Assembly (NCBI GenBank): GCA_032622095.1
Contig: CP136061.1
Location: forward strand, 194,130,369 to 194,194,368
Reading direction: 5' to 3'
From: Siphonodentalium dalli
Taxonomy: Eukaryota > Mollusca > Scaphopoda > Gadilida > Siphonodentaliidae
DNA length: 64,000 nt
A program made the position numbers and the translations under genes. Position 1 is the first letter of the stretch. Each line of letters begins with the position of its first letter. Under the pieces are notes generated by a model, which was not told where the DNA came from, did not search any database, and worked only from the letters and a program-made list of their open reading frames with translations. Below, in pieces: positions 44,389-55,029 of this stretch.

Positions 44389-44546
44389 CATGGAAACCCC
44401 ACTTCAATGCGAGTTCATTCGAACTTCGTCCACTGGGACGACTGAGTGGCAAAATTGATAAAGTACACATGGAAACCCCACTTCAATGCGAGTTCATTTG
44501 AACTTCATCCACTGAGATGACTGAGTGGCAAAATTGATAAAGTACA
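44389..44546 (+). repeat. 79-bp tandem duplication
   Basis: CATGGAAACCCCACTTCAAT at 44389 and 44468; two units, about 93 per cent alike by eye. No coding meaning is evident. Confidence 0.88.
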
Positions 44547-44606
44547 CATGTTTAAAAGCTACTGTTGGCAGTTTCGAACTGATTAAGGACCTGAATAAGT
44601 TAGTTT

Positions 44607-45200
44607 TTAGCTCACCTGAGACAAAGTCTCCGGTGGAGCTATAGTCATCACTCCTCGTCCGTCGTCCGTCCGTCCATCCGTCAACAATTCTTTAAACATC
44701 TTCTTCCCTGAAACCATAAGACCGAATGGGTTCATATTTGGTGTGGATGGTCCCTAGGTGACTCTCATTCAGATTTGTTCAATTGAGGTCACTGGGTCAA
44801 ATAGTTGTGAAGCCAGGGCCATAACTCTATCCCTCTATAGTAATTCTTAAAACGTCTTCTTCTCAAGAACTATTGGGCCTATTGATATGGAGGGTCCTTG
44901 GGTGACTCGGGTTCAGATTTGTTCAAATGGGGTCACTGGGTCATATATAGGCAGAGCCAGGGACATAACTCTTTTTAAAACATTTTTTAGATTGAACACC
45001 CTTTCTCAATTTAACCATAAAAAAAAAAACTAAACAAACGAAATCATAATTTCCATTTTTTTTGTTTTCCATGTTTATATTTTTTTCAAATAATTTTTTT
45101 TTTTATTTTAATTTAGATTTAATTCCTTGCTCATATTTATTTTTTTGTTTAAACTTATTAGAACAAAACAACTAACACCATTATAACAGCCATCAGGTTG
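44607..45200 (+). repeat. AGCTCACCTGAG family copy
   Basis: TTTTAGCTCACCTGAGACAA, a TCCGTCCGTCCATCCG run, ACCGAATGGGTTCATATTTG and GTCACTGGGTCAAATAGTTG in family order, then a T-rich/A-rich tail and AACTAACACCATTATAAC, also seen after the copy at 3347. Confidence 0.82.
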
Positions 45201-45504
45201 ACCACACCAAATTTGATTTAAATCAGTCTAAAATCCAGAACATGCAAACAGCAGACACTTAGATCTAAATGAGATATGAGCAGGGTTCCTGAGAAGACAG
45301 AATGTTTACTTAACAGCATATAGAAGTTCCATTGTGCTGGCTAAGGTGATTAATGAGATGGCAGCATTAACAAAATCTGCTTGGAGTGAAAGCTTTGTTT
45401 ATTGATGTCTTCAAGATATCTGCCTGGTAGAGAGTTGTATATAAATGACCTGTTGCTTATGATAACAAACTAATTACAAAGCCAAGTGTGAATCTGACAG
45501 TTGG

Positions 45505-46058
45505 GCCATTATTTATATACCCTTTCATGAGGGGAGCTCCCCTGGTGCAGCATTAAAGATCATGTAACAGTGCATTCTCTTATATATGCAAGCCTCACAT
45601 AGGGAGCCAGGGACTTAACTTATCCATTCATTGTAATTCTTAAAACGTCTTCGTATCAAGAACCATCAGGCCTATTCAGCTTATTTTTGGTATGGGTGAC
45701 TGGGATTCAGATTTGATTCAGAATTGGATCAGTGGGTCAAATAGTGGCAGAACCATGGACATAATTCTTTCCCTTAATAGTTATTATTAAAACATAGTCT
45801 CAAGAACCATTTGGCATATTTAGCATATATTTGGTATGGATAGTCCTTGGGTCACTGGTATTCATATTTGTTCAAATGGTGTCACCAGGTCTAATAGGGG
45901 TCCGACCCTATTTTAATTCTTAAAATGGCTCCTCCTCGAGACCCACCAGGCCTATTTAGCTTATATGTAGTATGGAGGGTCTTTATGTTACTTGGGACTG
46001 GGTTACTGATTTGTTAAAATGTGTTCAACCAGTCAAGAAATGACATTTGGTGTATATG
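45505..46058 (+). repeat. Hairpin fragment and degenerate AGCTCACC-family body
   Basis: 45530-45600 holds one arm of the TATATATGCGAG hairpin family (TGCATTCTCTTATATATGCAAGCCTC). From about 45605 the body words TTCTTAAAACGTCTTC, AAGAACCATCAGGCCTATTC and GGTATGGAGGGTC of the AGCTCACC family follow in repeated, diverged form. Confidence 0.6.
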
Positions 46059-47040
46059 CAGGGTTTCCGCTACTACGGCCGTCCAGCGGCCTCATTCCCC
46101 TTCCCAACCTTGACTTAATATTGGCCACAAAATAGCCACAGACCTAGCTCAGGCCCCTTTTTACACAGGATGAGCGATCACCAACACCGATGATTAACAG
46201 ATTGCAAGGAATCCTGTCTGAATAAGACATTATCAGTAGCGCGGATCACGTCAGCACCATCATGTGTAATGCTTTGTCGGCGAATGTTTAGCATTAATCA
46301 GCCTCTCACGTTTTAATTTACCGTAGATTTCTGTCCACAAGTCCCAACTTTCTGACCCACTATTTCCCTCAAAATGCACATTATAATATATTGGTAAGTC
46401 ATTGGGGGCTGACTTCTGAGCTGCAACCATGAACACAGGTGAGTTCTGGCAGTCACTACAACGAACAGTGCAGACATTTTACCTCAAAACAAGGTGTGTC
46501 AAAGAAATATTTAATTCTAAATAAAACAATATAAAATATTAATAGTTATTATCAATGTATTTATTCCCTGTCCAATTAATACAAAATTATCAATTATACG
46601 AATTCAGCATGAGGTCATCTCCATCTGAGGAAATTTTGATTTTCACCAAATTGTTTTGATTCAGTGGTACTGTGAATACAAAGAACGCATGCAGTGCACG
46701 TGGCATGAGCTCTGCTCATGTCGCCGTAACACTGGTTGTGCTAGAGTATCCTGTGTCTTTAGTTCCTTTGATGTCGGCTTTCAATATTGCTAAGTTATAA
46801 AAGTCATTCTATCTACTGTATGTTGTGGTGTTTAGATGATTTTAGTTCATTAACTAGAGATCAAAGAAAAATGATCTGTTTTAGTTAGGTTTCTATACCA
46901 AGCTTCAATGTTCATGCTTGTTGCTTTGCAAGGAAATTGCTACTTTTCAATGATAAACATCCAAATTTTCTCTAGATAGGGCATCTGGTATGTGCTTCCC
47001 AAATACGGCCACATTCCCCCAACCCCTAGCGGAAACCCTG
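46059..47040. mobile_element. hAT-like non-autonomous element, CAGGGTTTCCGC ends
   Basis: Starts CAGGGTTTCCGCTACTACGGCCG and ends AATACGGCCACATTCCCC...CTAGCGGAAACCCTG. CAGGG...CCCTG termini are typical of hAT elements. Flanks TGTATATG and TATACATG (after one G) match at six of eight positions, so the target duplication is imperfect. No transposase frame. Confidence 0.72.
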
Positions 47041-47500
47041 GTATACATGTATGGCCTATGGAGAGTTGGGATCAAAATTTGTTTGATTGCGATCCACCAT
47101 TAAAAAGGGGGGGGGGCATGTCAGGTTGAAACTTTGCAACAGTTAGGATAGCTTGATGTATCAGTTGTAAAATTCCAACATGTGCAAAGGAATTTTACGA
47201 ACTTGGGAGTCTGTTTGCTTCATTGGGAGTGTGTTCACTTCATTGGGAGTGTGTTCACTTCAGTTAGGAGGGAGCAGACTATGTAGGGTGGGGGTGATCA
47301 GGGCCATGCAGTTGAAAATTTCAAAGTGGACACCCCACTGCTTAATGGAGACCCACTAGCTACGTCCCTCTTTAGGACTACTTGTTTTAAAGTGATTTTG
47401 ACAAGTACTATTTCTTGTGGTCTTCCTAGTCCCAGTCTTCTCAGTCTATACAGTCTGGTGAGCGTCTTCACAGTCATTGACTATCTTGTTGTTGTTGGCA
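47041..47500 (+). repeat. TCAGTCTTTACAGTC-type element
   Basis: GTCCCAGTCTTCTCAGTCTA, GTCTGGTGAGCG and CACAGTCATTGACTATCTTG match 5211-5800. A 20-bp tandem (CATTGGGAGTGTGTTCACTT) lies at 47222-47262. Confidence 0.6.
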
Positions 47501-47520
47501 TCACGTGTATGTACCGGGTA

Positions 47521-48070
47521 TAACATAGCGGTTAACCAGTTGATCGTACTTCAATCAGTTACCGACGGTAGCTGGTTATCAACCGGATATCAGTTTCAGC
47601 ATTAGTGCACCTTCAAGAACGCTATTGGAGTCACCACAGGGTTATAAAGTTACTCGGCTGTGGTAGCACCTGGACCAGTGCATCTTTAACTATATTTGGT
47701 TCCTGCACTGAAATATCTACAGATGGGCAATTCCATGCAGAACTGGACACAACCACCAAAATTTCAAATTCATTTTCATGTCATGTAATCTTCTTCATAG
47801 TATAGGGAAATTACTGTAATTTCATGATATATAATGGACTTAAGCCTGGTTTGAGGCTGAACAAATTCTTGCCTCTCAGTAAATGATGGGGAAAATTCTC
47901 CAGATTTTCCCCTATTATCCTATAATTTAAGAAGCAGTGAATTTGTTCAATTTTATAATCTTGACCAATGAATTGTTACAAAATCACTTGACACTGTCAG
48001 CAGATGTGATATTCGAATGGGCCAGTCGATAAGATAGAATCAACCTAGCAGCATGGCCGTTTGAAAATTG
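47521..48070. other. No gene recognised upstream of PDHA
   Basis: Candidate home of the missing first PDHA exon or its promoter, but no ATG exon that joins in phase 0 with 50070 could be identified. Confidence 0.35.
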
Positions 48071-48082
48071 TCAATTTTTATG

Positions 48083-49542
48083 TAACGTCAGTCACATACA
48101 TGTATTTCATCTATATTATCCTGCCTGGAGAGGATTTTAAAGATACACCATCACCCATCTAGTAAAACCATGTCCTTGTAATGCAGAATAACACATATGG
48201 CTGGAATTATCAGATCGATCAATTTAACTTCAGTGTGTGGCTTCAAAGTATGTGTAACGTCAGTCACGTGTAACGTCAGTCACGTGGGTGTAACGTCAGT
48301 CACATGGCATGGGCATATAAATTATTGCAAGCATTAGGCATATACGGTAGATAGGGAAATATGGTTCCCATATTAACCCTTTGATAACGGGAGACTTGTT
48401 GACGAGTAGTCATTTGTAGGGATGTTCAAATAACAAGTTCAACAAACAGTCTATAATCTGAACATCCTTATATGGGAATGGCCTGGGGTTCCTGAGTGAG
48501 ACAGACTATACCCACACACTGTTCAATTTAAGTTACCGATATACATGTACATGCACTAGTAGCAACTTATTAGTGAGGTGCCCAGTGTCGGTATTACTAT
48601 ATAGCAACTTGATAGTGAGGTGACCAATGTCAGTTTCGATGTCAGAGACTGATTCAGCATGTTGAAAAACTGGCGAAATTGTTTTATTATTGACAAGGTT
48701 AACAAGATATAAGTGCCAATGCAAAGCTTTTTTCACCAAATGTCACATTCAAATGATTCTTAACTTTTAAAGCCATAGACAGGATTTTTTTGCACTAAAC
48801 CTAAAAAATAAGCCTTGCAAGGAAAGAGTTAACCAATCTTAAGTACTGCAGCACTCATGGTCCGAACTTGCTACATAGTAATCTTGGCTTAAATTGACTT
48901 TCTGTAAAACAAGGTGTCAAAACATACCAAGTTTAACTTTTTTAACTTGGCATTTTTCAACATATATTTTGTTTGCATTGTTTTATGGGCTGTAACATAA
49001 TGGCTTGTTAAAAAATCATACCTGATAAACATATTGCTCATCAAAATTTACAGCCTACATGTACACGTACACAACTAACTTGAACAAAACAAGGTAGCAC
49101 TTGTAAGTAAAAATTTACCTTTGTCTGGTATCAAAATGATGGCCATTTTATAGTGCAATTTTAATGTAACGTCAGTCATGGTAACGTCAGTCACAGAAAA
49201 AAAGGATGTCAATATTAAATGATTCCATCAATTAGCAAATTCTTTAAGTTCTATTGAAGAGTATGCCCGTACCAATTTTGGCGAACAAAAACTAATTCCA
49301 GAATGACTGTATTTTTGGAGAAAACTAATCTCTACACGGGTGCTCAATATCCATGTCTTTTTTGTGAAACGTTAGTCATGACGTCATTTTCCCACACCTT
49401 TAATTAATCATGAAGGGGACTAGCACATTGGTATTATCATCTTGAAGCATCACCAAGAACTAACTTTATGACTATTTTACAAGTATGAAGAACATTATAG
49501 GCTAATAAAGGAATGGAAAATTCATGTCGTAACGTCAGTCAC
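48083..49542 (+). promoter_or_regulatory. Cluster of TAACGTCAGTCAC words upstream of PDHA exon
   Basis: The 13-mer TAACGTCAGTCAC is exact at 48083, 48255, 48271, 48291, 49182 and 49530; 49167 has one change; 49369 has AACGTTAGTCATGACGTCA with a full CRE (TGACGTCA, 49379-49386). All are in the same orientation and the sequence between them does not otherwise repeat. The core ACGTCA is the half site of CREB/ATF factors. Whether this is a regulatory cluster for the downstream gene or a decayed mobile element is open. Confidence 0.5.
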
Positions 49543-49582
49543 ATGTGGAATTGCCCAGATACAGATTGAATAGTTCATTAAT

Positions 49583-50000
49583 GTCCCCCGACGTTCTGAA
49601 AGAAAAGAGGGACTATAGAAACGGTCTCCTTTCGTCTGTCGGTCCGTTCGTCTGTCCGTCACACATTTGAATACCTTCATGGTGTAATCGTCTCCTACAG
49701 ACTTCATCCCAGAGATTTGAAACTTCAGAATATTTCAACATTTATTATAATTTTCAGTATGAGGGCACCTTCATGGTGTAATCAACTCCTCCTACAGTTT
49801 TCATCCTAGAGATTTGAGAACTTCAGAATATTGTTGCCCATATATTGAAGATGTGCAACATACTTGTATATAGATGACAGGAGAATTATTTTTTGACAGA
49901 GTTATTAACCCTTTTCGACTTAAAAAAAGTTGGGTTTTCCAATGAAAAATATTTGATTTACCAACTCCTCATGTCCTCAGATTTTTTTCCATATGTGGAA
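49583..50000. repeat. GTCCCCCGACG-type element, left part
   Basis: GTCCCCCGACGTTCTGAAAG, GTCTGTCGGTCCGTTCGTCTG and CATGGTGTAATCGTCTCCT. Related ends are at 55827-56694. The likely matching right end (CGGGGGACACTGTGGTCGG) is at 51265, beyond the PDHA exon. Confidence 0.6.
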
Positions 50001-50069
50001 TGTGGCCTAATCAGGCTAATGTACACATGAGGTTTTGGAAATAAGTGAACTTTTCTCATTATATTTCAG

Positions 50070-50129
50070 ATACTCAGAGATCCTGTCCAAAAATGTGGTG
50101 TGGCTACATCAGCTTCAATTGAGGTTGAG
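50070..50129 (+). CDS. PDHA1: PDHA (pyruvate dehydrogenase E1 alpha), N-terminal exon
   Basis: Sixty bases between acceptor TTATATTTCAG and donor GTTTGT, reading ILRDPVQKCG then VATSASIEVE in phase 0. It fits the end of the mitochondrial targeting presequence and the first residues of the mature subunit, which in animals is a short lead before the conserved YKLH(K/R)LEEGP segment. Sequence in this part of the protein is poorly conserved, so the call rests on splice sites, phase and position just before the well-conserved next exon. The start-codon exon must lie upstream. It sits between the two ends of a GTCCCCCG...CGGGGGAC repeat family. Confidence 0.65.
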
Positions 50130-50159
50130 GTTTGTATCATATTAACATAAATTAATTTC

Positions 50160-51272
50160 TTGATTATACTTGTAACCATTAAAGTGATGTGAAACACTCT
50201 GGTAGAGTGATCAAATAGAAATTGAGAATAATCTAGCTCAAAGAGTTATTTGTTAAGAAAATTAATCCAAATTGTTGAAACACCGTCATTCTTATATATT
50301 AATTAAATGCAATGACTCTCAATGGCGAAATCATTTGTGTTAGATTATTGCTGATAGTTGTGTCCCAAATCGAGATGTAATTATTTACAATTGGGTGTTG
50401 TTCAGACAATATTTTCTATGGAGTGGTATGGTCGATTTCTTTTTCGGCAAAGTTTGTAGAATGCTACATTCCCCAGGTTGGCATAGCACCTGAGTACTAA
50501 CTTGTCAATTTCCACACCCGAACAAGTCCATAATATGTCTTTAACTGTCATCTGCTAATATTTCCTGAACACCCCTGCAGATGAATAATATACCATTCCA
50601 ATGTACATGTATACTGTTATGATTGAGCGAGCTAATCCATTTAGTATAGAAAGGGTTAAGTATAGTATGGAATATGAGTACAGTTTACAATTCTGCTGAA
50701 GCCAATAAGAGTACAAGACAAAATAACAGCGCATTTTGTTGTCGTAAGTGCAATAACTCGAACAAATATTAACCAATTTCCAAAAAAAATTGTTTATGAG
50801 TTGGTTGCCACAATATTTTGGACGAGTTCGTAAACCAGTTTCGTCCGATTTTTCTTACTGAGTTATGCCCCGTAGTTTGACGATTCCTCGCCATTTTTTT
50901 TGTCGTAAGCGCAATAACTCAAATCCATATTAACTGATTTAAAAAAAAAAATTGTTTATTAGTTGGTTACCACAATATCTTGGACCAGTTCGAAAACCAG
51001 TTTCATCTGATTCCAATTTTTTTTACCTGAGTTATGCCCCTTAGTTTGGCAATTTTGCCGTAAGCGCAATTATAACACAATTATCTGCCTTACCACTTGG
51101 ATAAAATTTGAAATAATACATGAAAACACACACAATTCTTGGTTTCTGCATCATAACTTTTAGTTATTTTCTTTAATCAGAATGAAACTTTTATGTGGAT
51201 TAATTAATTTTATTCCTAACACTGCCAATCTCGGAGTTAGACACCTTGGAGTTAGCCACTATCTCGGGGGAC
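50160..51272. repeat. Intronic repeats ending CGGGGGAC
   Basis: Two diverged tandem units near 50740-51060 (GCAATAACTCGAACAAATAT, TTTATNAGTTGGTTNCCACAATAT, GAGTTATGCCCC) resemble 59150-59280. The end CTCGGGGGACACTGTGGTCGG (51264) matches the end of the 55827-56694 element. A TTTAGTATAGAAAGGGTTAA module lies at about 50640. Confidence 0.55.
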
Positions 51273-51419
51273 ACTGTGGTCGGCGACCTTTTATTTATGT
51301 TGATCTACATTACCGGCTGGAGTAATAATAGCCGCTGGACCTATTATAGTTTGTGCAGTTCCCATCCATACACATTTTTATTGTCATGTTTTTCCAACTC
51401 AAAATATATCATTACGTGC

Positions 51420-51960
51420 GCTCGCGCAACAGTATGGCGATCAGACAGATTCGTAGCTTGGTGTCACACTCCATGACGTCATAAAAAACGACGTAAAACC
51501 TCGTGGCGTTCTGCCATTTTTACTGTGCCGCGTTTTTGCTATGTTTATTTTATGTGTTGTTTTCGATTATTTGTCTGTTGCCGATATCGCCATTTGTCAG
51601 GATTCCCTGTTTCTATATTTAAAACTGGCATGCTCGTAGTGAGCCTCGATTTCGATTTTTTCTCCCAGGTCAAAATACGTCAGAGTTATGACAAAAATAG
51701 ATCGACCTACATTTTCTCCATCAGAACTCTACATCAAAGAGTCTATAGACTCCTTCGGGACCTACATAGACTCCTTCATTTGTGTATTTTTACTTATAAT
51801 TGGGAAGTTTTATCATTTTTGGTTCGTGCGAAGACCTCTTTTTATCGTGCGGGAAAAGAGAGACATTCAAAACGCGATTTCGTAATTCGACGCAATAGGC
51901 TGAATAGCCTAACCTTCAGCCGAGTTCCGGGTCAAATACGACGAATGACGTAACACAAAA
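51420..51960 (+). other. GC-richer island with two overlapping small ORFs
   Basis: Within the first PDHA intron seen here. It opens near TCCATGACGTCATAAAAAAC and closes near AATACGACGAATGACGTAAC. One frame (51688-51885, 65 codons) starts MTKIDRPTFSPSELY, has a hydrophobic stretch at about residues 28-43 and a basic end (RRPLFIVREKR), as in a small single-pass membrane protein. Another frame (51525-51953) overlaps it. I recognise neither. They could be a small gene, an unlabelled mobile element, or chance. Confidence 0.3.
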
Positions 51961-52489
51961 CAAAACGCATTTGTTGACACAAACACCGTTTGAAGAGTTT
52001 ATTATTACATAAAATGATCGTTATTGATTAATTATTGATTAATTAGTGATATTTATTGTTGCATATTGGCTGCTATCAATATTTACACAAATAGTATTAA
52101 TTATTTATTATAATTGCTCCTTTGGTCAACTTTGACTATCGGAAAATGAAAATATGCCGCTGAAAAAAATGTAATCGATATTAAAGTCTCATCCTTTCGG
52201 CAACATGGAATTGGTTTTAATTACTTAAATGATTAATATAGTAATTTGCCTTTTATCTGTGATGAAATGAGAAATGGTAATTGTCTTTTTTTGCTAACAT
52301 TAAATTAAATTAAATAAATTAAGTAAAATACAGTGAAATTATTTTTTAAATTATTGTTTATTACATTTTTGCGCACGTTGGCATCTCTCTGAGTGCATTC
52401 TAGTTTATATGTGTGGTGTGTGATGTGGTGTGGTGTGTGTGTCCTCTTTAAATGATCCCATATGTTGTCATAAATTCAAAATGTCTGAT

Positions 52490-52710
52490 AACCCTTTCAT
52501 GACTGGAGCACGCTGGTGCAGCTTTAAATATCTTGTGCCAGTGCATTCTTTCATATATGCACTGGCTTACTAGGTCGAGGTAAATATTGTTAGGCCAATG
52601 TATCCTTTTATATATGTGAGGCTCCCTATGGGTGACTCGCATATATAAGAGAATGTATTGGCACAGGGTTTTCTAATATCAGGAAGCTCCAGTCATCGAA
52701 GGGATAATCA
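52490..52710. repeat. TATATATGCGAG multi-hairpin element
   Basis: AACCCTTTCATGACTGGAGC opens and GGAAGCTCCAGTCATCGAAG closes, mirrored. Inside are arms TGCATTCTTTCATATATGC, TATATATGTGAGGCTCCC and GACTCGCATATATAAGAGAA. It lies about 70 bp upstream of PDHA exon 52779. Confidence 0.82.
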
Positions 52711-52778
52711 TTGTTTTGTCATATAAGTCAACTTGGTGCATTAGGTATTAGGTAATGTTACTGTGATCTATATTTCAG

Positions 52779-52952
52779 CCATACAAACTGCATAAGCTTG
52801 AAGAAGGTCCATCCACAACAATTAATATTACCAGAGATGAGGCTCTCAAGTATTATAAAGACATGTCCACGGTTCGGAGAATGGAGACCTCAGCCAGTAA
52901 CCTCTACAAATCGAAGATCATCCGAGGGTTCTGTCATTTATATTCTGGACAG
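52779..52952 (+). CDS. PDHA1: PDHA (pyruvate dehydrogenase E1 alpha), [10 protein letters not shown] exon
   Basis: Exon of 174 bases (58 codons, phase 0 to 0) between TATATTTCAG and GTAAAA. It reads [11 protein letters not shown], then [27 protein letters not shown] and [12 protein letters not shown]. These are hallmark segments of the alpha subunit of the mitochondrial pyruvate dehydrogenase E1 component, which decarboxylates pyruvate using thiamine diphosphate and passes the acetyl unit to E2. RGFCHL holds the Phe and His that line the active site in the human enzyme. Sequence is close to vertebrate PDHA1 throughout, with no break. Confidence 0.96.
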
Positions 52953-53169
52953 GTAAAAATGGCTCAGTCAATAATATATCTTCAATGTTAGAGCTGTATC
53001 ATTATACTTTGTCATGAAGCGATATGATTACAATACAATGTTTACGATACGATATCTATCATGGTACACTGAATTGGTGCTCCTTAAAGATGGATTATCT
53101 CTTCCTATATGACAAGTATTATATAGTTTCCTGGGTATAAAATATTAAATATGATTCAAATGGAGTCAT

Positions 53170-53270
53170 GTCTCTATTCCGAAGGTTATCTATTCTGAAG
53201 GTTCGCCATTCCGAAGGTTCTCTATTCCGAAGGTTCGCTATTCCAAAGGTTCACTATTCTGAAGTTTTTT
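53170..53270 (+). repeat. 16-bp CCGAAGGTTCNCTATT array
   Basis: Six units of 16 bp (CCGAAGGTTATCTATT, CTGAAGGTTCGCCATT and variants). It has the same period and core (CCGAAGG) as the mirrored arrays at 21735-23010, suggesting a common source. Confidence 0.8.
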
Positions 53271-53406
53271 TAATTCTATTATAAACGAGGACCTTTCCTT
53301 CTTGGCAGTCTGCGTTATAAACATACGCCATCTTAGTATGGGCATACTACCATTTATGACTCGTGTGTGGGCTGACGTAAATAGGTATTGAGAAATAACG
53401 TCATAC

Positions 53407-54315
53407 TAGTGTTGGAAGGTTATATACAAATATTTCCCCCATACCAAAATCAAAACAAAAAAGTGAAACGCAAATACAGCGACGTTTCATGCATACAAGA
53501 TGAAGTCCTGTACGACTTCTGTTGATACCAATATCATTTACAATCAATACTGCGTTGAATTGTTTAAAGACAAGGCCGTGGTAATCAATCAGTTACGGTG
53601 TAGCATGTGCCCAGTTCCTGGACAATGATGACGTAATTACGCGTTTGATGTTCCCGCTCAGTTTGTGGGTGAGGGATACTGATACGCGCAAAAATAACTG
53701 CTGCGATCAACAAGACGCAAATAAGTGCACGTACGTGTACACGGCAATTGGCCGGCTCAAATTCGTAATATTTCGTTGAACGTTATAGATAAAAGTTCAA
53801 TTTTATTGACCGATTAGCTGAGAGAATGAAGTTTCAGAAATTTCAGTTCTAACTACCGACTTTTATTTCCGGTCGGAACGAAATGTTTCATCATGCACAC
53901 GTCATCAATTCAAATAAAGTGCACACTTATTCTAAGACAGTTGACAATAAGGGTGACAAAGGTCAACGACCTACTGCATGTAGTTCGTGTTGACTGTGTG
54001 GCCACTCATCGATCGATCGTAGGTTCCAGAACAAAAAGTTTCCAGACCATTTCCCACGTGGTATAACATTTCTTTTCGTTAACATTCTCATTTTTGCAAC
54101 AACATGCAGTTTCAGTTTGGCAACGCAAACACAATCACTTTAAAATTCTAGATTAATTTCTTCTTGTCTTTGGCCTTCTGATGCAAAATTCGGATCGTGG
54201 AACGGACTTTACCGATCACCGTTAACGCGGTATTTTGTATTTTGCTCGGTTCGTTTTCTCGGTATTGTCTCAAAACCAAAACCACAGTTTTAAAACCGAT
54301 ACCGTTACAACTCTA
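53407..54315. mobile_element. Non-autonomous hAT-type element with perfect 8-bp TSD
   Basis: Starts TAGTGTTGGAAGGTTATA and ends CCGATACCGTTACAACTCTA. It is flanked by CGTCATAC on both sides (53399-53406 and 54316-54323), an exact 8-bp duplication. The right sub-terminal region carries AAAACCAAAACCACAGTTTTAAAACCG. No intact transposase. It lies in the PDHA intron between exons 52779 and 54822. Confidence 0.85.
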
Positions 54316-54469
54316 CGTCATACGTATAATGAAATTAAACATTTTATGGGAATCCACGAAAATTGGAACGACCACCAAGACGTCTTGGCATAGAAAGTGG
54401 AGGATTTTGGAGGCAACTTCAACTAATTTTCGGCAATAGAAAATGTACAGATAGTAGTTTTATGGTTTA

Positions 54470-54720
54470 ACCCTTTCATGGGAGCTGCACTGGTGCACCA
54501 TTAGATATCCTGTCCCAATGCATTCTTTTATATATGCGAGTCTCCCATAGGGAGGCTCGCATATATGTAAGAGAATGTACTGGCTTACAAGGTCAAGGTA
54601 AATATTGTCTATTCTCTTATATATGTGAGGCTCCCTATGGGAGACTCGCATATATAAGAGAATGCATTGGCACAGGGTTTTCGCAAAATTTCAGGAAGGT
54701 CGAGTAAAGAAAGAGTTAAA
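54470..54720. repeat. TATATATGCGAG multi-hairpin element
   Basis: Two successive hairpins: GCGAGTCTCCCATAGGGAGGCTCGC and GTGAGGCTCCCTATGGGAGACTCGC, each continued by TATATATAAGAGAA arms, with CTTACAAGGTCAAGGTAAAT between. It lies about 100 bp upstream of PDHA exon 54822. Confidence 0.85.
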
Positions 54721-54821
54721 ATTGGATGGGGCATCCTCAAAAGTTTCTGCAATTTTAGACAAATAACAACAATTCTCACATTCTCATGTTTTTGTTTTGA
54801 CTGAATTTTCATGGTTTGCAG

Positions 54822-54948
54822 GAAGCTGTTTGCGTTGGCATGGAAGCTGCCATCAACAGAGATGATGCTGTGATTACTTCATACAGAGCTCATGGATGGT
54901 CATTCGTTAGGGGAGTGAGCCTCGAGGGAGTACTGGCAGAACTCACAG
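54822..54948 (+). CDS. PDHA1: PDHA (pyruvate dehydrogenase E1 alpha), YRAHGW exon
   Basis: Exon of 127 bases between GGTTTGCAG and GTAATT; phase 0 in, phase 1 out. It reads [31 protein letters not shown] and [12 protein letters not shown]. The Tyr-Arg pair of YRAHG corresponds to residues that hold the diphosphate of thiamine diphosphate in human E1. The last base G joins GT of the next exon to complete the glycine of LTGRK. Confidence 0.96.
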
Positions 54949-55029
54949 GTAATTTTGCATAATATGAAAATGACATGTGAGATTTAATTAGTTTCTATTT
55001 GTAGAAAGATTATTATCCTGAATGTAACT

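Noticed and set aside
46429-46440. ATGAACACAG followed by GTGAGT as a possible PDHA first exon
   Set aside because: It leaves phase 1, while the exon at 50070 needs phase 0; the joined frame hits a stop. It also lies inside a hAT-like element.
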